Origin: Calditrichia bacterium
GTDB lineage: Bacteria > Calditrichota > Calditrichia > Calditrichales > J004
DNA length: 64,000 bases
Direction of reading: 5' to 3'
NCBI GenBank assembly: GCA_020635035.1
Contig: JACKAO010000001.1
Span: 248,001-312,000 of the forward strand
Positions 43,181 through 51,371 of this stretch are shown here, piece after piece (position 1 is the first letter of the stretch; each line of letters opens with the position of its first letter). Both the position numbers and the translations under genes were made by a program. A model generated the notes under the pieces. It ran no database searches, was not told the DNA's origin, and saw only the letters and a program-made list of their open reading frames with translations.

Positions 43181-43894
43181 ATGAGTTTGAAAAAGTGTCC
43201 TTCATGTAATACTGAAAATCCGGAAAATGCCAGATTTTGTTCACAGTGCGGTGAAAAATTACCTGAAATAAAAAAACCTAAAAGCACTGGTAAAAAGAAA
43301 GATCCAGCTCCAGTTAAAAAAAGCAATTCTTATTTTATTCTGGTTTTAGCTTTGGGTTTTTCATTTATTACCATTTTTCTGGTTCTGGATAGCAACCGCA
43401 AAGCATTTCAGGAAAAGGTGTCTTCTAAATTAAATCAGAATCCAGGACAGGTGGCACAGCAATCTCCACAGGCAATGCAGATGATGGAGAGTGTGCAGAA
43501 GGCTAAGGCTGCTTTGGATCAAGACCCTGAGAATTATGAATTAAATATTCAAATGGCAAATAACTATTTTGATATAGGCAGGTTTGAACAGGCAATTTCA
43601 CACTATAAAACTGCATTAAAGAAAAACTCGAGTGATCCTAATGTACTCATTGACCTTGGTGTTTCTTTCTTTAATACAAGTAATCCTGATTCAGCTCTGA
43701 AATATATGAAGGCAGCTTTAAAAGTAAATCCTGTGCATCCGCAAGGTTTATACAATATCGGGATTGTATATTTTAGTAAAGGAGATTCATCGTCTGCAAT
43801 TGATCAGTGGCAAAAGCTGATTTCTACAAATCAAAATACTCCGCAGGCACAAACAGCTCAAAAATTCTTAGATCAACTAAAAAACAAACTTTAA
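43181..43894 (+). CDS. Zinc-ribbon and TPR membrane protein
   Basis: A 237-residue protein. It begins with a double-knuckle zinc ribbon (C-P-S-C-x-x-E-N-P-E-N-A-R-F-C-S-Q-C-G), a basic linker, one transmembrane helix (about 47-66, S-Y-F-I-L-V-L-A-L-G-F-S-F-I-T-I-F) and three to four TPR repeats (for example Y-E-L-N-I-Q-M-A-N-N-Y-F-D-I-G-R-F-E-Q-A). The ribbon is predicted to be cytoplasmic and the TPR scaffold periplasmic. Such proteins occur widely in FCB genomes as protein-protein adaptors; the partner here is unknown. The small basic ribosomal-type peptide gene follows 23 bases later. Confidence 0.88.
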   Translation: MSLKKCPSCNTENPENARFCSQCGEKLPEIKKPKSTGKKKDPAPVKKSNSYFILVLALGFSFITIFLVLDSNRKAFQEKVSSKLNQNPGQVAQQSPQAMQMMESVQKAKAALDQDPENYELNIQMANNYFDIGRFEQAISHYKTALKKNSSDPNVLIDLGVSFFNTSNPDSALKYMKAALKVNPVHPQGLYNIGIVYFSKGDSSSAIDQWQKLISTNQNTPQAQTAQKFLDQLKNKL

Positions 43895-43917
43895 TTGTAA
43901 TATGGAGATAATATTCT

Positions 43918-44010
43918 ATGCCAAGTGGTAAGAAAAGAAAACGCGCTAAAATGGCTACTCATAAAAGGAAAAAGCGCCTTAGAAAGAATAGACATAAGAA
44001 GAAAAAATAA
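43918..44010 (+). CDS. AURKAIP1/COX24 (mS38-like) small basic peptide
   Basis: A 30-residue peptide. It starts M-P-S-G-K-K-R-K-R-A-K-M and ends in a Lys-rich tail; 20 or so residues are Lys or Arg. This matches the short AURKAIP1/COX24-domain proteins known from Bacteroidota and relatives, homologous to mitochondrial ribosomal protein mS38 and similar to other tiny basic ribosome-bound peptides. A role on the small ribosomal subunit is inferred. A GGAGA site lies upstream of the ATG, and an intrinsic terminator begins at its stop codon. The gene is under 100 bases and easily missed by automatic calling. Confidence 0.85.
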   Translation: MPSGKKRKRAKMATHKRKKRLRKNRHKKKK

Positions 44011-44036
44011 GGTTCATTTTCGGATGAACCTTTTTT
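44009..44036 (+). terminator. Rho-independent terminator after the mS38-like gene
   Basis: AAGGTTCAT (44009-44017) / ATGAACCTT (44024-44032) with a 6-base loop and a T-run (44031-44036). The stem starts inside the stop codon. Confidence 0.9.
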
Positions 44037-44075
44037 CATTTATAACAGTATCCGGGGGAACTCCTTTTATTCCAA

Positions 44076-45257
44076 ATGGATAAAAAAATTTATAGTGTAA
44101 GTGAAATTACACAAACCATAAAAATGTTACTCGAACAGAGTCTGCCAACATTATGGGTTGAAGGAGAAGTATCCAACTTTAAAGAGCATTATTCAGGCCA
44201 TCTTTATTTTTCTCTAAAAGACAGCGATGCCCAGATTTCCGCAGTCATGTGGAAATCACGAGCTCAATTTTCAGATTTTCCATTAGAAGATGGTCTTCAA
44301 ATCCGCGCATTGGGAAATATTAGGGTTTATGAGAAAACAGGGCGTTATCAAATTGATATCATTCAAATTCAACCAGCCGGAACTGGAAAGCTACAGGCTG
44401 AATTTGAAATTCTGAAAAAGAAACTTTATCAGGAAGGTCTTTTTGCGGAAGAAAATAAAAAACCGCCTCCATTGTTCCCCCAGAGTGTTGCAGTAATAAC
44501 AAGCCCAACCGGTGCTGCAGTTCAAGACATCCTGCAGGTTTTAAAAAGACGTGCTCCCTATTTAAACATATACATCTATCCTGTAAAAGTACAAGGCATT
44601 GGTGCTGCTGATGAAATTGCAAATGCCTTAAAACTTGCAAATGAAACACCTTTCATTGATGTAATAATCGTTGGTCGTGGGGGGGGATCTTTAGAAGATC
44701 TGTGGGCTTTTAATGAAGAAATCGTTGCCCGTGCAATTTTTATGTCGCAAATTCCGGTTGTTTCGGCAGTTGGACATGAGATTGATTTTACTATTTCCGA
44801 TTTTGTTGCGGATCTTCGTGCCCCCACACCTTCTGCAGCAGCAGAGATGATCGTTCCTGCTATTGAAGATGTGGCAAATACATTCAACAGTTTAAACTCA
44901 AGAATTATTTATGCACTAAACAGTTATCTTGAGTATAAAAAGCAAAGAATCCTTAGTATCAAAAATAGCTATGGATTACGAAGATCTGCGGATATAATTA
45001 GACAAAATATACAACGGGTTGATGATTTAGCCTACAGGCTAAGCCTTACAAGTGAAGGGTTAATTAGTAAGAACAAAGAAAAAATTAACCAGTTAAAAAA
45101 GCAGTTGAATAACCTTAATCCCGAAACAATATTGTCACGCGGATATAGTATTACTTTTAAGAGCAATAAAATTGTCTATGATGCTTCAGACCTAAAAAAA
45201 GGTGATATACTGGAAACTAAAGTATATACAGGAAAAGTTAAAAGTATTGTAGATTAA
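44076..45257 (+). CDS. xseA: Exodeoxyribonuclease VII large subunit
   Basis: A 393-residue catalytic subunit of exonuclease VII, which degrades single-stranded DNA in both directions. The N-terminal OB fold carries L-W-V-E-G-E-V-S-N-F-K-E-H-Y-S-G-H-L-Y-F-S-L-K-D. The nuclease domain shows V-I-T-S-P-T-G-A-A-V-Q-D-I, V-G-R-G-G-G-S-L-E-D-L-W-A-F-N-E-E and S-A-V-G-H-E-I-D-F-T-I-S-D-F-V-A-D-L-R-A-P-T-P-S-A-A-A-E. The C-terminal coiled coil (about 270-350) forms the holoenzyme stalk that binds XseB. The length is slightly below the usual 400-460 residues. xseB follows 17 bases later. Confidence 0.97.
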   Translation: MDKKIYSVSEITQTIKMLLEQSLPTLWVEGEVSNFKEHYSGHLYFSLKDSDAQISAVMWKSRAQFSDFPLEDGLQIRALGNIRVYEKTGRYQIDIIQIQPAGTGKLQAEFEILKKKLYQEGLFAEENKKPPPLFPQSVAVITSPTGAAVQDILQVLKRRAPYLNIYIYPVKVQGIGAADEIANALKLANETPFIDVIIVGRGGGSLEDLWAFNEEIVARAIFMSQIPVVSAVGHEIDFTISDFVADLRAPTPSAAAEMIVPAIEDVANTFNSLNSRIIYALNSYLEYKKQRILSIKNSYGLRRSADIIRQNIQRVDDLAYRLSLTSEGLISKNKEKINQLKKQLNNLNPETILSRGYSITFKSNKIVYDASDLKKGDILETKVYTGKVKSIVD

Positions 45258-45274
45258 CGGAATAGTAAAATTAT

Positions 45275-45496
45275 ATGAAAAAAGAAATTAAATTTGAAGA
45301 TGCCTTAAATAAACTTGAATCTATTGTTGAAAAACTAGAGTCCGGCAAAGTAGACCTAGACGAGAGTATAAAAGTTTTTGAAGAAGGTAATGAGCTTATT
45401 AAATTATGTCTCGGGAAGCTTAATCAGGCTGAACAAAAGATTAAGAAAGTAAGCCAGGATTCAACTGGTGATATTAAACTTGAAGAATTTGAATAA
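45275..45496 (+). CDS. xseB: Exodeoxyribonuclease VII small subunit
   Basis: A 73-residue helical-hairpin subunit of exonuclease VII. The signature F-E-D-A-L-N-K-L-E-S-I-V-E-K-L-E-S-G-K-V-D-L-D-E-S-I-K-x-F-E-E-G is nearly complete. Multiple copies wrap the XseA coiled coil. It lies directly after xseA and 21 bases before nadK in the same direction. Confidence 0.95.
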   Translation: MKKEIKFEDALNKLESIVEKLESGKVDLDESIKVFEEGNELIKLCLGKLNQAEQKIKKVSQDSTGDIKLEEFE

Positions 45497-45517
45497 TTCT
45501 TCTTTTCAGGATGTTTA

Positions 45518-46444
45518 ATGCAAATTGGCATAATTGTAAATCCGCGAAAAGACAACGTAAGCACACTTATTACTAAAATTGATCGTTTTGCCGGAAGAAT
45601 AGTTAAGAAAGCAAAATTCTATATCTGCACGTACAATTCCACTTATACCGCAAATTCTTTTGAAAATTTGATTGTAGAATCTGAAAAGAATCTTTTAAAA
45701 AAATCAGATCTTATCATAACACTGGGCGGCGATGGAACATTGCTAAGAACCGTTACAAAAATGCACCAGGCTTCTAATAAAAAAATAATGGGTGTTAACC
45801 TTGGTGGTCTTGGTTTTCTTGCTGATACACCTGCGGAGAGCGTGACTTCGCATATTGAGAATTTTCTAAATAGTAACTATTTCCTTGATGAAAGAACATT
45901 AATAGAATGTACCCCTGAAAATGGTATAAACAGTAATAAAAAGAAAATAATTGCGCTGAACGATGTAGTAATTGATAAAGCCGGATTTTCTCGAGTTATA
46001 CAAATAGACATAAAGATAGATGGCAAATCCCTGAATTCATATATTGCAGACGGCCTGATTATCTCTACACCCACAGGATCTACCGGGTATTCTTTGTCAG
46101 CCGGGGGCCCGATTGTTTCACCACACAGTAAAGTTATTCTGTTAAATCCGATATGTCCGCATTCTCTTACAAACCGGCCAATGGTTATTCCTGATGAGAG
46201 CGAAATTCAGGTACGTGTATGGACAGAAAACGATTCTTTTAGTTTACTAAGTGATGGTGATACTCAGGGAAAGTTCCCAAGCGGAACAAGTTTTATACTC
46301 AGAAAAAGCGCTGAAACTGTTGGGTTTGTAAAAGTTAAATCTCAGGATTTCTTTAAAACGCTGAATAAAAAAATGCGCTGGGGTGAAGATTTCAGAAATA
46401 AGAAACGCTGGACCTATCAAAAAAACAACAACGCTGATAATTAG
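45518..46444 (+). CDS. nadK: NAD kinase
   Basis: A 308-residue ATP-NAD kinase producing NADP. The diacylglycerol-kinase-like fold has L-G-G-D-G-T-L-L-R-T (the GGDG motif with catalytic Asp), N-L-G-G-L-G-F-L-A, N-D-V-V-I-D, and the conserved T-P-T-G-S-T-G-Y-S-L-S-A-G-G-P-I-V-S-P; P-I-C-P-H-S-L-T-N-R-P completes the NAD-binding region. The length is typical. It converges with the GWxTD gene; 11 bases separate the stop codons and no hairpin terminator is apparent. Confidence 0.96.
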   Translation: MQIGIIVNPRKDNVSTLITKIDRFAGRIVKKAKFYICTYNSTYTANSFENLIVESEKNLLKKSDLIITLGGDGTLLRTVTKMHQASNKKIMGVNLGGLGFLADTPAESVTSHIENFLNSNYFLDERTLIECTPENGINSNKKKIIALNDVVIDKAGFSRVIQIDIKIDGKSLNSYIADGLIISTPTGSTGYSLSAGGPIVSPHSKVILLNPICPHSLTNRPMVIPDESEIQVRVWTENDSFSLLSDGDTQGKFPSGTSFILRKSAETVGFVKVKSQDFFKTLNKKMRWGEDFRNKKRWTYQKNNNADN

Positions 46445-46455
46445 ATTCAGCAATC

Positions 46456-47832
46456 CTATCTAAATCCATTATTAGTAGATGTACTGTTCGAAATTAAATC
46501 ATACCACTGTGGATTGTTTAATTCTTTGTGATATGATGAATGAATTAGTTCAAACTGTCCAAATCCCGTCCTGTCTGCAAAAATAAAATCGGCCCCGCCT
46601 TCAAGATCATAATATGTCCAGATAACATAAGGTTTAGTATCAATTGTGTTTGCAAAACGTTCAATCTCACTTGGACGGCCATACATTAACAATATTCTTC
46701 CACGATCGGTTTTCCATCCAGGGGTCATTGAAGTACTATATTGTTGTGTGGCCAGGTTTGCAAGATCAAGATAATTCCTTCTGAACTGTCCAAACGCTGT
46801 TTTGTTTTGTTGATCACGGGAACGCCAGAAGGATGTTAAAAATTTTCCCAAGGCAGCACTACTATCCATTTGTGAAAATATATTTTCTTCTTCATTAGAA
46901 GCAAGATAGCGCGCCATATTGAACTCATTTTGCAGTTCATCAAAAGTCATGGTATTGTATACCGGGTCAATATCGGGAAGATTATTCAGGTCGGAATCAG
47001 TTTTCTTTTGTGGTTTGTATACATAGAATTTTTTACGAGAATTACTTGTTCCGGCCGTGGCATTATCCTTTGCATGTATGTTAAGATAATACATACCAAC
47101 CGGCAAAGACATAGCATTAAATGCACCTATTTCTGCTTGTGTGTGGGCTGCTACATTTTTTGATCGAACAGGACCTGTTTTAATTGTATCACCTTCTTCC
47201 GTGGTAACTGAAAATGACACATCAAAAGTATTTAATGCACCTGCTTCATGAGAAAGATTATTCAACTCAACATAATAATAAAGCATCGGCTGCAAAATAT
47301 CATATGTTCGCCGCGGATGCGGGATAACTTCAAGATTATTCTTGGTAAATTTTGTATCAGAAGCTGATTTTTGGATAGCAGATGCTAATTCTAAATCGGA
47401 AAGATAAAAGCCATCCTGTGGGCCGGGTACATTTATATCAAGTAAAAATTCGCCGTTATTCTTCGAAATTAGATCTGTAAGCGTGATTTTAACATTATAA
47501 CGCCTAAAGGGCAGTGCCATCTTAAAGATATCGCTGAACTGATTATAGCGCGTGATTTCAGAACTATCCAGCAGGGTATTTGTAAATTTATGTGTTGCTG
47601 AATTAACTTCCTTGCCATTGTAATTCACAGAAATAGAAATTTCAAACGACGCACGCAATGTATCATCAACGTCCTGATAGGTAAGATTGCTCTGGAAAAA
47701 AGATGTATAAAATTCAACATAAGCCAGAGAGTCGTTCATTTGAAAAACCGAATAATCAGCGCTTAGGGGGAAAAATGCTAATTGAGCTTTCAGCATTAAT
47801 GGTAATAACAGAACAAAAATAATTCTTTTCAT
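46456..47832 (-). CDS. GWxTD-domain protein, exported
   Basis: A 458-residue protein with a signal peptide (M-K-R-I-I-F-V-L-L-L-P-L-M-L-K-A-Q). The name-giving motif G-W-K-T-D-R-G-R-I-L-L-M-Y-G-R-P lies near residue 395, in a conserved C-terminal domain of about 140 residues. The N-terminal part has beta-sandwich-like segments. GWxTD proteins are common in Calditrichota, Acidobacteriota and related phyla, and their function is not known. The ATG at 47832 was chosen because it opens the signal peptide and lies 10 bases after the smc stop; an upstream in-frame start would lie inside smc. Confidence 0.85.
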   Translation of the reverse strand: MKRIIFVLLLPLMLKAQLAFFPLSADYSVFQMNDSLAYVEFYTSFFQSNLTYQDVDDTLRASFEISISVNYNGKEVNSATHKFTNTLLDSSEITRYNQFSDIFKMALPFRRYNVKITLTDLISKNNGEFLLDINVPGPQDGFYLSDLELASAIQKSASDTKFTKNNLEVIPHPRRTYDILQPMLYYYVELNNLSHEAGALNTFDVSFSVTTEEGDTIKTGPVRSKNVAAHTQAEIGAFNAMSLPVGMYYLNIHAKDNATAGTSNSRKKFYVYKPQKKTDSDLNNLPDIDPVYNTMTFDELQNEFNMARYLASNEEENIFSQMDSSAALGKFLTSFWRSRDQQNKTAFGQFRRNYLDLANLATQQYSTSMTPGWKTDRGRILLMYGRPSEIERFANTIDTKPYVIWTYYDLEGGADFIFADRTGFGQFELIHSSYHKELNNPQWYDLISNSTSTNNGFR

Positions 47833-47842
47833 TTTAGGTCTT

Positions 47843-50800
47843 TTAATTGAATTGAACTGAAACGATTTTGGAAACGCCTTCTTCTTCCATCGTAACACCA
47901 TACATGGTTTGAGCTGCTTCCATGGTACGTTTATTATGTGTAACTACAATAAACTGTGTATTGTTCGAGAATCCTTTTAGTGCTTCTGTAAAACGACCGA
48001 TATTCACATCATCTAAAGGTGCATCAACCTCGTCTAATATACAGAAAGGGCTGGGCTTTACAAGATAAATTGAAAACAATAACGAAATCGCTGTAAGAGT
48101 TTTCTCGCCCCCTGAAAGTAATGACAATGTTTGTAATCCCCGGCCTTTTGTTGTTACTTCAATTTCAATGTCTGCTTCCAGAGGATCTTTCGATTCATCC
48201 ATCAATAATGTACCTCGCCCATTAGGAAAAAACGAACCAAAGACTTTTTCAAAATTGTTTTTAATTTCCGTGAAAGTATTCTGGAATTGATCACGCGCTG
48301 TTTTGTTAATTTTATCGATTGTCTCGAGCAAAGATTCTTCTGCCTTTAAAAGATCATTGCGCTGTGTTGTTAAAAATTCCAGTCGTTCACTTTCTTTTTC
48401 ATGTTCAGATACAGCCAGCGGGTTTACCGGTCCTAAATTCTTTATTCTGTTTTTTAACGAATCGATTAATTCTTCGGTTTCATTTTCATCAAGATTTTCA
48501 TTCGGGAGATGGGCATCCACATCCGTGCCGTATTCTTTTGATGCATAGGTACGAATTGATTCCGAACGGTAATTGTATTCGCTGATTTTTATCTCAAGTT
48601 TTTTTGATTTTTCCAGAGAGTTGTCATGTTTTCTGCGGAACTCACGGATTTGATTTTCCAGTTTATGGCGTTTGTCTTTTAATTCCTGAAATTCGGTTTC
48701 AACAAGCTCTCTTTCTTTATCTTTTTCATCCCGCTCCACCCATATCTGTTCGCGTTTGGTTTTACGGTCGGCTATGTCATTGTCGAAATTGATCAAAGAT
48801 TGGCGAATTGTTTCGATCTCTTCCGTTCTTCTCCGGATGCTGTTTTCCAGCTCTGTAATATTCGTTTTATGTCGATTTAAATCATTTTGACGATTTTGAA
48901 CCTGGTTACGGGCATTACTCAGTTTTAACTGTATGGATTGATATTCTTCAAGGAGAATCTGAAATTGCTCGTTTTTGGTTTCAAAAGAGTTTGTCCGGCT
49001 TATGGTCTCTCTTTCCAGGGCATTTAATTCTTGCTGCTGAAAATCAATTTCTTTTTTTAATGCATCCATTTCGCTCTGGGTTTGAGCGATTTGTTCTTCA
49101 AGTTGTCCGGATTGTATTCCTGCTGCTTCAATTTGCTTATGCCGTGTAGAAAGCTGGTAGTTAAGCTGCTTTATCGTGTTATCAATACTGTAGAATTCTT
49201 TCTGAAAAGAATCAAACTGATCCCGCGCATCTTTTTGCCTGTTTCTGTTTTGTTCAATCTTTAATTGTAATTCTGCAATTTCATCTTTAAGAGTTTCAAT
49301 AACTGTTTCCAGTTTTTCCCGCTCACTTTTCAACTCTTTAAGTTTGTTTTTTCTACCTACTATTGCAGTATCTTTCTTATCCGTTTTTCCGCCGCTAATT
49401 TCACGATTAAAATTAACCATTTCACCTTCAGCAGAAATAAAACGCAGTGACGGGTGTTTTTCTGATAAAGTTAAAGCTTTGTCCAAAGACTCAACTACAA
49501 CAACGTCACCAAGCAGGATATTGAGCAGATGTTCCACCTGGCTGCTGCTTTTAAGACGATTGATGAGAAAGTTTAAATCATTGTCAGAAGGAGCCTGGGG
49601 GCGTTTTATATCATTAACACGATCTAAAGGAATACAGGTGATTCGTCCTAAATTTTCGTTCTTAATCTGATTGATAAGACTGCGCGCTGTTGCTACCTGG
49701 TCCACAACAATATAATTAATGGATTCTTTTAAAATGGATTCTACAAGAAAAGCATCTTTTTCATCTGCTTCGATCAAATCGGCAATTGGCCCAAAAACAC
49801 CTGGAAACTGCGTTTTTTTAGACATGACAAATTGTGTGCTTTTTGAATGACCTTCGTAGTTACTTATTATATTCTGGAAAAAATTCTCACGTGATTTTAT
49901 TCGTTCCAGGTCACTTAAAACATTGTTATATTCAGTCTGCTTTTTATTAACCGCGTCCTGATGATCGATGGCTTCAAGCTTTAAATCTTCAATACTTTTT
50001 TCAGCAATGAATAGTTGTTCTTCCGAATTGGATTTCTTCTCTTCCGACGATTTTATCTGCTGTTCAAGGTTTGCTATTTCATCGGATTGGTCTGTATTGA
50101 TAGTTTTTATTTTTTCAATTTGTTCTTTGTTAAAATTGATCCGGTATTCTTTTTGCTGAAGCTGTTCTTTTTGCTGAGTAACCTTTTGCAACTGTTCCCG
50201 GAATTGTGAATTAAGCTTGTCTATTTCTGCTTTCTCTGCATTAATCATCGCAGATTCTTCATCCCGCTCTTTAGAAACGCGGTTAAACTCAGTCTGTAAA
50301 TTATCAGAATCCTGGTTTAGGTCTGTCAGTTCACTCTCATAGGAAACGATCTCATCTTTAAACAGGTTGATTTTTTTGGAAAATTCTTCAATCTCAACTG
50401 TATAACGTTCACGGTTCTTTTTCATTTCTTCAATTTTAGCGTCTGCAATAGCATCTTCCTGATTGAGCTGACGAATAACATTGTCTTTATCATACAGATC
50501 TTTATTGATAACCTGGAGTTGTTGCTCATATTTGACGAGCTGCCGGTTGTAATCTTCAAGAATTGCTTCTTCAAGAGTAATCTGATGATGACTTTCTTCT
50601 TTTTCTTTGCTTGTTTCTAATAATTCCTGTTCCAGCGGGTTTATCTGATCTTTTAATTTATGATAACGAAAAACAGCAAGATCAATATCACTTTTCTTTA
50701 ACTGCTCGGTGAGATCCAAATAGCGTCTTGCCTTGGAAACCTGGCGCCCCAGTGATGATACCGTTTTATCGACTTCAATAATGATATCATTGATGCGTTC

Positions 50801-51364
50801 AAGATCATGCTGAGTGGATTCAAGCTTGCGAAGAGCAGATTTTCTGCGAGTTTTGTATTTTACAACTCCCGCCGCTTCTTCAAAGAGCTGCCGACGTTCC
50901 TGTTTGTTTTCACTCAGGATACTTTCGACCATTTTAAGTTCAATCACGGAGTATGAGTTGGCACCCATCCCTGTGTCCATGAAAAGATTTACAACATCCT
51001 TTAAGCGGACCGGTACTTTATTGATCAGATATTGGCTTTCACCTGAGCGGTAAAGCCTGCGCGAAATAACAATTTCGTCATATTCACTATCAAGAATTTT
51101 TTTATTGTTCTCAATAGTCATCGAAACTTCGGACATCCCCATAGGTTTACGCAGTTTAGTTCCGTTAAAAATAACATTTTCCATTTTGTCACTGCGCAAA
51201 GATGAGACGCGCTGTTCGCCAAGTACCCAGCGAATGGCGTCCACAATATTTGACTTACCGGAGCCATTTGGTCCGATGATACAGGTTAATCCGTCGTTAA
51301 AATTAAGTTTTATTTTTTGGGCAAACGATTTGAAGCCTAAAATTTCTAGTTTTGATAAATACAT
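47843..51364 (-). CDS. smc: Chromosome segregation protein SMC
   Basis: A 1173-residue structural-maintenance-of-chromosomes ATPase that condenses and segregates the chromosome with ScpA/ScpB. Walker A is G-P-N-G-S-G-K-S (31-38). Two long coiled-coil arms flank a hinge at about 505-670 (including F-P-G-V-F-G-P-I-A-D-L-I and G-G-K-T-D-K-K-D). The C-terminal head has the ABC signature L-S-G-G-E-K-T-L-T-A and Walker B F-C-I-L-D-E-V-D-A-P-L-D-D. The length matches family norms. scpA and scpB are not in the window. It is flanked in the same operon by the GH2-like gene (7 bases) and the GWxTD gene (10 bases). Confidence 0.97.
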   Translation of the reverse strand: MYLSKLEILGFKSFAQKIKLNFNDGLTCIIGPNGSGKSNIVDAIRWVLGEQRVSSLRSDKMENVIFNGTKLRKPMGMSEVSMTIENNKKILDSEYDEIVISRRLYRSGESQYLINKVPVRLKDVVNLFMDTGMGANSYSVIELKMVESILSENKQERRQLFEEAAGVVKYKTRRKSALRKLESTQHDLERINDIIIEVDKTVSSLGRQVSKARRYLDLTEQLKKSDIDLAVFRYHKLKDQINPLEQELLETSKEKEESHHQITLEEAILEDYNRQLVKYEQQLQVINKDLYDKDNVIRQLNQEDAIADAKIEEMKKNRERYTVEIEEFSKKINLFKDEIVSYESELTDLNQDSDNLQTEFNRVSKERDEESAMINAEKAEIDKLNSQFREQLQKVTQQKEQLQQKEYRINFNKEQIEKIKTINTDQSDEIANLEQQIKSSEEKKSNSEEQLFIAEKSIEDLKLEAIDHQDAVNKKQTEYNNVLSDLERIKSRENFFQNIISNYEGHSKSTQFVMSKKTQFPGVFGPIADLIEADEKDAFLVESILKESINYIVVDQVATARSLINQIKNENLGRITCIPLDRVNDIKRPQAPSDNDLNFLINRLKSSSQVEHLLNILLGDVVVVESLDKALTLSEKHPSLRFISAEGEMVNFNREISGGKTDKKDTAIVGRKNKLKELKSEREKLETVIETLKDEIAELQLKIEQNRNRQKDARDQFDSFQKEFYSIDNTIKQLNYQLSTRHKQIEAAGIQSGQLEEQIAQTQSEMDALKKEIDFQQQELNALERETISRTNSFETKNEQFQILLEEYQSIQLKLSNARNQVQNRQNDLNRHKTNITELENSIRRRTEEIETIRQSLINFDNDIADRKTKREQIWVERDEKDKERELVETEFQELKDKRHKLENQIREFRRKHDNSLEKSKKLEIKISEYNYRSESIRTYASKEYGTDVDAHLPNENLDENETEELIDSLKNRIKNLGPVNPLAVSEHEKESERLEFLTTQRNDLLKAEESLLETIDKINKTARDQFQNTFTEIKNNFEKVFGSFFPNGRGTLLMDESKDPLEADIEIEVTTKGRGLQTLSLLSGGEKTLTAISLLFSIYLVKPSPFCILDEVDAPLDDVNIGRFTEALKGFSNNTQFIVVTHNKRTMEAAQTMYGVTMEEEGVSKIVSVQFN

Positions 51365-51371
51365 GTTCCAG

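Noticed and set aside
47833..47901. Upstream extension of the GWxTD gene
   Set aside because: It would lie within the smc coding region and place a charged stretch ahead of the signal peptide.
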